Notes under the pieces: model-generated
The model's database searches: none
The model's input: the letters and a program-made list of their open reading frames with translations, nothing else
What the model was told of the DNA's origin: nothing
Assembly (NCBI GenBank): GCA_035940775.1
Contig: DASZEN010000050.1
Span: 1 to 64,000, forward strand
DNA length: 64,000 nucleotides
Direction of reading: 5' to 3'
DNA from: DASQYE01 sp035940775
GTDB lineage: Bacteria; Acidobacteriota; Blastocatellia; Pyrinomonadales; Pyrinomonadaceae
Shown: in pieces, positions 60,259 through 64,000 of the stretch
Position numbering within the stretch: the stretch's first letter is position 1
How the letters are laid out: each line of letters begins with the position of its first letter
Program-made: the position numbers and the translations under genes

Positions 60259-60488
60259 AATTTAAAACCTACTTTTCTCTTAACAAGTTTAATAATTCTA
60301 AGGCCACAAGCTTTAGTTGTAAGCTCGCGTGGCTCCCTTCTATCGTTTTCCGATACGATCAGCGAGAATCCATAAGAGGGGTTCGAACCGTGCGGTAGCG
60401 TCTAATACTGCCGCTTTAACGTGTCGTGGGCTGGCCGTTCGTAGTGTCTGCCAGAGTGAGTCAATAGAAGCGACCATGAGGGCTGGTG

Positions 60489-61169
60489 TCATCTCTTTGG
60501 ATGGGCATTTTTATCCAATTCGTCAAACAAATCGATGAGTTTCTCCGGCTCTGTCAGCCCGTTAATTGAGACCCAGGCTCCTGTCCTGTCATTCCCGATG
60601 AATACGGCCGACGAGTGCATTTCTTTCTGGCCGGGATTCTCACCCGTCAAAATTTTAAGCATTCCGCTCATGGCGGCGTTGTTGCTGCTAACCAGTGACC
60701 AGCCTGACCTGACGCCAAAAACTCTGGCCCAGTGTTTCAGCTTTTCGGGAGTATCCGTTTCGGGATCCATACTGACGGAAACCAGGAACACATCTTTACC
60801 CAGACGCGATCCCAGTTGATCCCGCAGTCTGGATAAATTCTCGCCCTGCATTTCACAGATGTAGGTGCAACTCGTATAAAAGAAGTTCAGCAAAACAATC
60901 TTATCTTTGACCAGATCCGTATAGAACCGGACTTCTCTTCCCTCTTCATTAAACACCTCGACATCAGGAATCAAAGCCCGTGTTTCGCCGATGTGGATTA
61001 ATCCACTACGCGAGGTTGGAGCCGAAGCGCCGGAGACGGAACCCTTTGTTTGAACCTGTGCACTGGCTTGAGCGATCAATCCGCAGCACAGTATGATGAT
61101 GGAAATCCCGAGCTGCCGCTTTCGCGCAATCGTTTCCGGAAATCCTGTGTGGGGCTGGGAACCAACCAT
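60489..61169 (-). CDS. SCO1/SenC-family copper chaperone or thiol protein
   Basis: 226 residues, ATG at 61169 with a perfect GGAGGTGA. An N-terminal hydrophobic segment (about 20-37) exports or anchors it. SCO hallmarks: VLLNFFYTSCTYICEMQ with CxxxC (Cys pair about 103 and 107), VSVSMDPETDTPEKLKHWARVFG, and the later His in KEMHSSAVFIGND. These proteins bring copper to cytochrome oxidase or act as redox proteins. The three expected ligands are present. It follows the SLH-protein gene on the same strand after a strong hairpin, so it has its own start. Confidence 0.9.
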   Translation of the reverse strand: MVGSQPHTGFPETIARKRQLGISIIILCCGLIAQASAQVQTKGSVSGASAPTSRSGLIHIGETRALIPDVEVFNEEGREVRFYTDLVKDKIVLLNFFYTSCTYICEMQGENLSRLRDQLGSRLGKDVFLVSVSMDPETDTPEKLKHWARVFGVRSGWSLVSSNNAAMSGMLKILTGENPGQKEMHSSAVFIGNDRTGAWVSINGLTEPEKLIDLFDELDKNAHPKR

Positions 61170-61235
61170 TTGTCACCTCCGATGAGCCAGGCTTTTAGCT
61201 GCCGGACTAATCATTCGTAAGTCGTAGTTGTAGAG

Positions 61236-61275
61236 GCGAGACGGGCTCGCGCCTGCAAGCGCGAGCCCGTCTCGC
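61236..61275. terminator. 17-bp perfect hairpin, terminator of the gene at 61285
   Basis: GCGAGACGGGCTCGCGC and its exact reverse complement (61259-61275) surround a 6-nt loop. It lies 9 bp beyond the stop of the minus-strand gene at 61285 and before the SCO1-like gene. Confidence 0.75.
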
Positions 61276-61284
61276 AGCCGCCTC

Positions 61285-63954
61285 TCAGAGGCCGAAAGTT
61301 TGCACGAAGAAGACGGCCATCTGTCCGCGGGTCAACGGAGCGTCGGGGCAAAAATTGCCGCCGCCGCAGCCAGCCGTAATCCCGCGCAAGTAAGCCTCTT
61401 CGACGTAGGGTGCGGCCGGATCACTGAGCGGAACGTCGTTGAATCTTTGCGAGGACGGCGACGGCGGCTGGGTTATCCCTCGGGCACGGAGCAGCCAGAC
61501 GACCATATCCTTGCGCGTCAGCGGCGCGTCAGGACAAAATTTACTGCTCCCGCAGTCGCCCGCAATGCCCTTTCTCGTGACGTATTCGATGAATTTACGA
61601 TAGGGATTAGTGGACGAAACATCTGCGAATCGTTGCGTGAGCGGAGTCGGGAGGGTGGGGGGGCCGAGCAGAGTCGTCAAAAATACGGAGACCTGCGCCC
61701 GCGTTATCGTACTGTCTGTGCAGTAAGCGCCACCTCCGCATCCGGCCGTGATCCCGCGCGCATAGATGTTGCTGATGAAACGATGCACGCCATCGAAATA
61801 CGTTGTGGTGGGATAAGTAACATCAGAAAAGTTGGCGGACTGGTAAACGACGAAATCAAATCCGCGCGACTCCCTGCCCGGAACCCGTATCCTGATGCTT
61901 CCCTCACGGCGCGCTCCCGTATTATTGGGGCTTAACTGGAACCCGACCATCCCGTTGCCGAAACCGCTGCTCCCGGACGTGATCGTTATCCAAGACGACC
62001 CGGAGCCCACTTCGGCCACCCAGTTAACGCCTGCCGCCGCCGTTACGCTCACATTCCCGCTCAGGTTGTTTTGCGGAGACTGCACGGCGACCGCCGGGAA
62101 AGCCTGGCTCGTGCTGTTGATGGAATAATCACCGACCCGTACGATCCTGGCAATCGAAGGTGTGCCGCGTCCATTGTTGCTAACCAAAAACATCATGTAG
62201 GGCCCCGGAGGGCAGTCATTGCCGCTGATCGGCGCGGTCACGTTAAGCGAATTGCCGCCGGATGAAAACGGCAGGACAACGCGCCGCTGGTCTTGATTAT
62301 AGGTGTGCGTGACGGAGGGCAGACGAATCAAAACGACTTTATCAATATTCGATGGGTTGACGTTTCCGACTCCGACCGAGAATGTCTGCCCGTAGCTGAT
62401 GGCGGACGGCGCGCTGGTGATCGCCGGACGTACCGCAAGCTCCCCGTCCGAGTTAAACAGGTAAGGGGGTGAGAAGAATTCCACGTCCTTATGGCCGAAC
62501 TTTTTGCACTCCGGAGGGTCATTGTTGCCAAGGTTTTTACAGATGGTTGTTCCCGCCGTCTCACCGGCCGCGGCGGGCAGGCCCCCGCCTCCGATCATCA
62601 CCCTCGCATCCGGCATGAGCAGTGCTATGGAGTGATAGACGCGCGGGATGCCGCTATTCGTGCTATTCATTTGCGTCCACTGTGACGGGTTGTCGGGATC
62701 CCACAATTCGGGAGCCTGCACGGCCCCGCCGTATGTGTTGCCCGGCCCGCAATCCAGATTGTTGAAGCCTTTACAAGAAGTGCCGCCCGTAATCAGTACT
62801 TTACCGTCCGGCAGTATGGTGGCCGTTGCATAAATTCTCGACTGCGCCATCGCTCCGGCCGTCAGGCGCCATGCCGGAGCAGCTTCATTCAGATCAATAG
62901 ACTCGGCTGTGTTGGTGACGTTATTGGCATCTCTGTTGTTATAACCGCCCAAGACTATCACCTTGTTGGGCGCATACATGACTGAGGTGCCCCCGATATG
63001 ATCCTTATTGAGAGTTAAAGGAGGCGAATAGACTCCCTGACCTGGAGGATTTGAAGCATAGGGGTCGTATCTGTAGCTGACGAGCGGCGCGGCTATTAAA
63101 ACCTTGCCGGTCGAATCCATCGAGATGTAGGGATATTTCTCCAGGAAGGGATTATTACCATCGCCCGCCAGATTTTGTAATCCGCCTTGCAGGTTACGAA
63201 GATTATTTTCTTTGTTCGCCAGGATCGTGGCTGTGCCGGTCAACGAGCCGAAAGTGCCGTCCCAGTAGGTGCCAGACATTATCAGCGTCTCGCCGTTTCC
63301 CAGCGTGACGTTGAAAGGATACCAGCGCCCATGCTCCATCTTCTGAACGGTCGCAGACCAGCGTTCCGTCAGGTAATCATATATATTAATCCTCTCATCT
63401 CCGACCCCTTCTTTATTCTCCGAAGGTTTGTCGGCCTTCTTGTGTCCGCCCGCAATCAGCAATCTTCCGTCCGGAAGAAATGAATGGCCCGAGCAGAAAA
63501 GATTCGTAGTCGTATTATCATTCCATAGAGTTCTCCATTCGGCGTCGGTCGGAGTCGGGCTGGCCGTAGGTTTGGGCGGCAGATTATCCGTGTAGTCCGT
63601 GTAAGCGGTCTCAAGGTAGAGCGGGTCTGCCAGATAAACCTTGCTCTGTCCCTGGATGTCCGTGCCGTCTGCCGCATTTTTATCCCGCGCCCAGTAGAGG
63701 AGTTTTCCGTTCGGCAGCAGACTGATATGAACAGGCACATCGGACATCTGGTATGGGCCATCCCACTTGCCTCCGTTCACTACACTGAGCTGCGGCCGCG
63801 CCCCGCTGAAGAGTGCCGGATTGGGAGCTGCGCTTGAAGATGCGCCCACTTCGCGCCCGCCGGGTATATAAAAGAGGAACGCCAGCAGGGCTGCGGAAAA
63901 TATCGCCAGCAGCAGCAGTAGCCGTCGTGATCGAATGGGTTCGTCTGTTTTCAT
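61285..63954 (-). CDS. Surface protein: galactose-oxidase-like Kelch domain, BACON-like domain and three SLH repeats
   Basis: 889 residues, ATG at 63954. A membrane helix or signal covers about 10-30. A Kelch/galactose-oxidase-type beta propeller (about 55-480) has repeated units such as SFLPDGRLLIAGGH, ATILPDGKVLITGG and IALLMPDARVMIGGGG. A DUF1929-type C-terminal sandwich (about 490-610) and a BACON-like domain (about 635-705, VNWVAEVGSGSSWITI) follow. Three SLH repeats end it (about 710-889, each with RGITAGCGGG or a variant and LTRGQMAVF-type ends). It is probably bound to the cell wall by SLH. Copper-radical residues were not verified. Confidence 0.86.
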   Translation of the reverse strand: MKTDEPIRSRRLLLLLAIFSAALLAFLFYIPGGREVGASSSAAPNPALFSGARPQLSVVNGGKWDGPYQMSDVPVHISLLPNGKLLYWARDKNAADGTDIQGQSKVYLADPLYLETAYTDYTDNLPPKPTASPTPTDAEWRTLWNDNTTTNLFCSGHSFLPDGRLLIAGGHKKADKPSENKEGVGDERINIYDYLTERWSATVQKMEHGRWYPFNVTLGNGETLIMSGTYWDGTFGSLTGTATILANKENNLRNLQGGLQNLAGDGNNPFLEKYPYISMDSTGKVLIAAPLVSYRYDPYASNPPGQGVYSPPLTLNKDHIGGTSVMYAPNKVIVLGGYNNRDANNVTNTAESIDLNEAAPAWRLTAGAMAQSRIYATATILPDGKVLITGGTSCKGFNNLDCGPGNTYGGAVQAPELWDPDNPSQWTQMNSTNSGIPRVYHSIALLMPDARVMIGGGGLPAAAGETAGTTICKNLGNNDPPECKKFGHKDVEFFSPPYLFNSDGELAVRPAITSAPSAISYGQTFSVGVGNVNPSNIDKVVLIRLPSVTHTYNQDQRRVVLPFSSGGNSLNVTAPISGNDCPPGPYMMFLVSNNGRGTPSIARIVRVGDYSINSTSQAFPAVAVQSPQNNLSGNVSVTAAAGVNWVAEVGSGSSWITITSGSSGFGNGMVGFQLSPNNTGARREGSIRIRVPGRESRGFDFVVYQSANFSDVTYPTTTYFDGVHRFISNIYARGITAGCGGGAYCTDSTITRAQVSVFLTTLLGPPTLPTPLTQRFADVSSTNPYRKFIEYVTRKGIAGDCGSSKFCPDAPLTRKDMVVWLLRARGITQPPSPSSQRFNDVPLSDPAAPYVEEAYLRGITAGCGGGNFCPDAPLTRGQMAVFFVQTFGL

Positions 63955-64000
63955 GGGGCTTTCTCCTCACAATCAAAGTTTAAGGGGTGGAGCAGGAGTT

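Noticed and set aside
60378..60389. GGGTTCGAACC, resembling a tRNA T-loop
   Set aside because: No D-arm, anticodon stem or acceptor stem can be drawn around it; it is a short palindrome between genes.

Overview
The window looks like chromosome of an Acidobacteriota member, probably Blastocatellia-like. This is inferred from protein style: an Oar-type TonB receptor with a carboxypeptidase-regulatory domain, a TPR plus von Willebrand A secreted protein, a Kelch/BACON/SLH surface protein, and many small Sec-secreted proteins of unknown function. No rRNA or tRNA was found to test this.

Layout. 1-7.4 kb is ordinary chromosome: the start of a TonB-dependent receptor running off the left edge, small secreted or membrane proteins, a DUF3298-type protein, a luciferase-like monooxygenase and an FAD monooxygenase. 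7.6-50.0 kb is a long integron-type gene-cassette array. About 40 copies of a roughly 105-115 bp element lie between the genes, each beginning like GCCTAAC-AACTCATTGAACCC and ending like GGTTAATTCGGGC-GTCAGGC. These are attC recombination sites. About 33 look complete; the rest are halves or decayed. No integron integrase or attI is visible, so the stretch is either a CALIN (attC cluster lacking an integrase) or part of a larger chromosomal integron whose integrase lies outside. Most sites point in the + direction. Sites at 28.2-29.1 kb and 45.4-50.0 kb are inverted, so the array has been rearranged.

The cassettes carry secreted and membrane proteins of unknown role, GNAT acetyltransferases, methyltransferases, VOC-fold proteins, a kinase of the aminoglycoside phosphotransferase family, a beta-lactamase-family hydrolase and several likely conflict modules. 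The main one is a two-gene SIR2-like plus HAM1/ITPase-like cassette (13.5-14.9 kb) that resembles the KomB/KomC half of the Kongming anti-phage system. A P-loop ATPase translationally coupled to a small multi-span membrane protein (46.3-48.2 kb) and a nucleotidyltransferase plus small charged protein pair (40.7-41.4 kb) are further candidates.

50-64 kb carries no attC sites. It holds a truncated RHS gene broken by one stop codon, a tight three-gene operon (CBS/zinc-ribbon protein, membrane-SAF protein, CHAT protease), and a thioredoxin-fold gene. In that gene an in-frame TGA sits exactly at the first Cys of the CxxC motif and is followed by a SECIS-like hairpin, making it a probable selenoprotein. 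A pentapeptide-repeat membrane protein, a SCO1-like protein and a galactose-oxidase-like surface protein follow.
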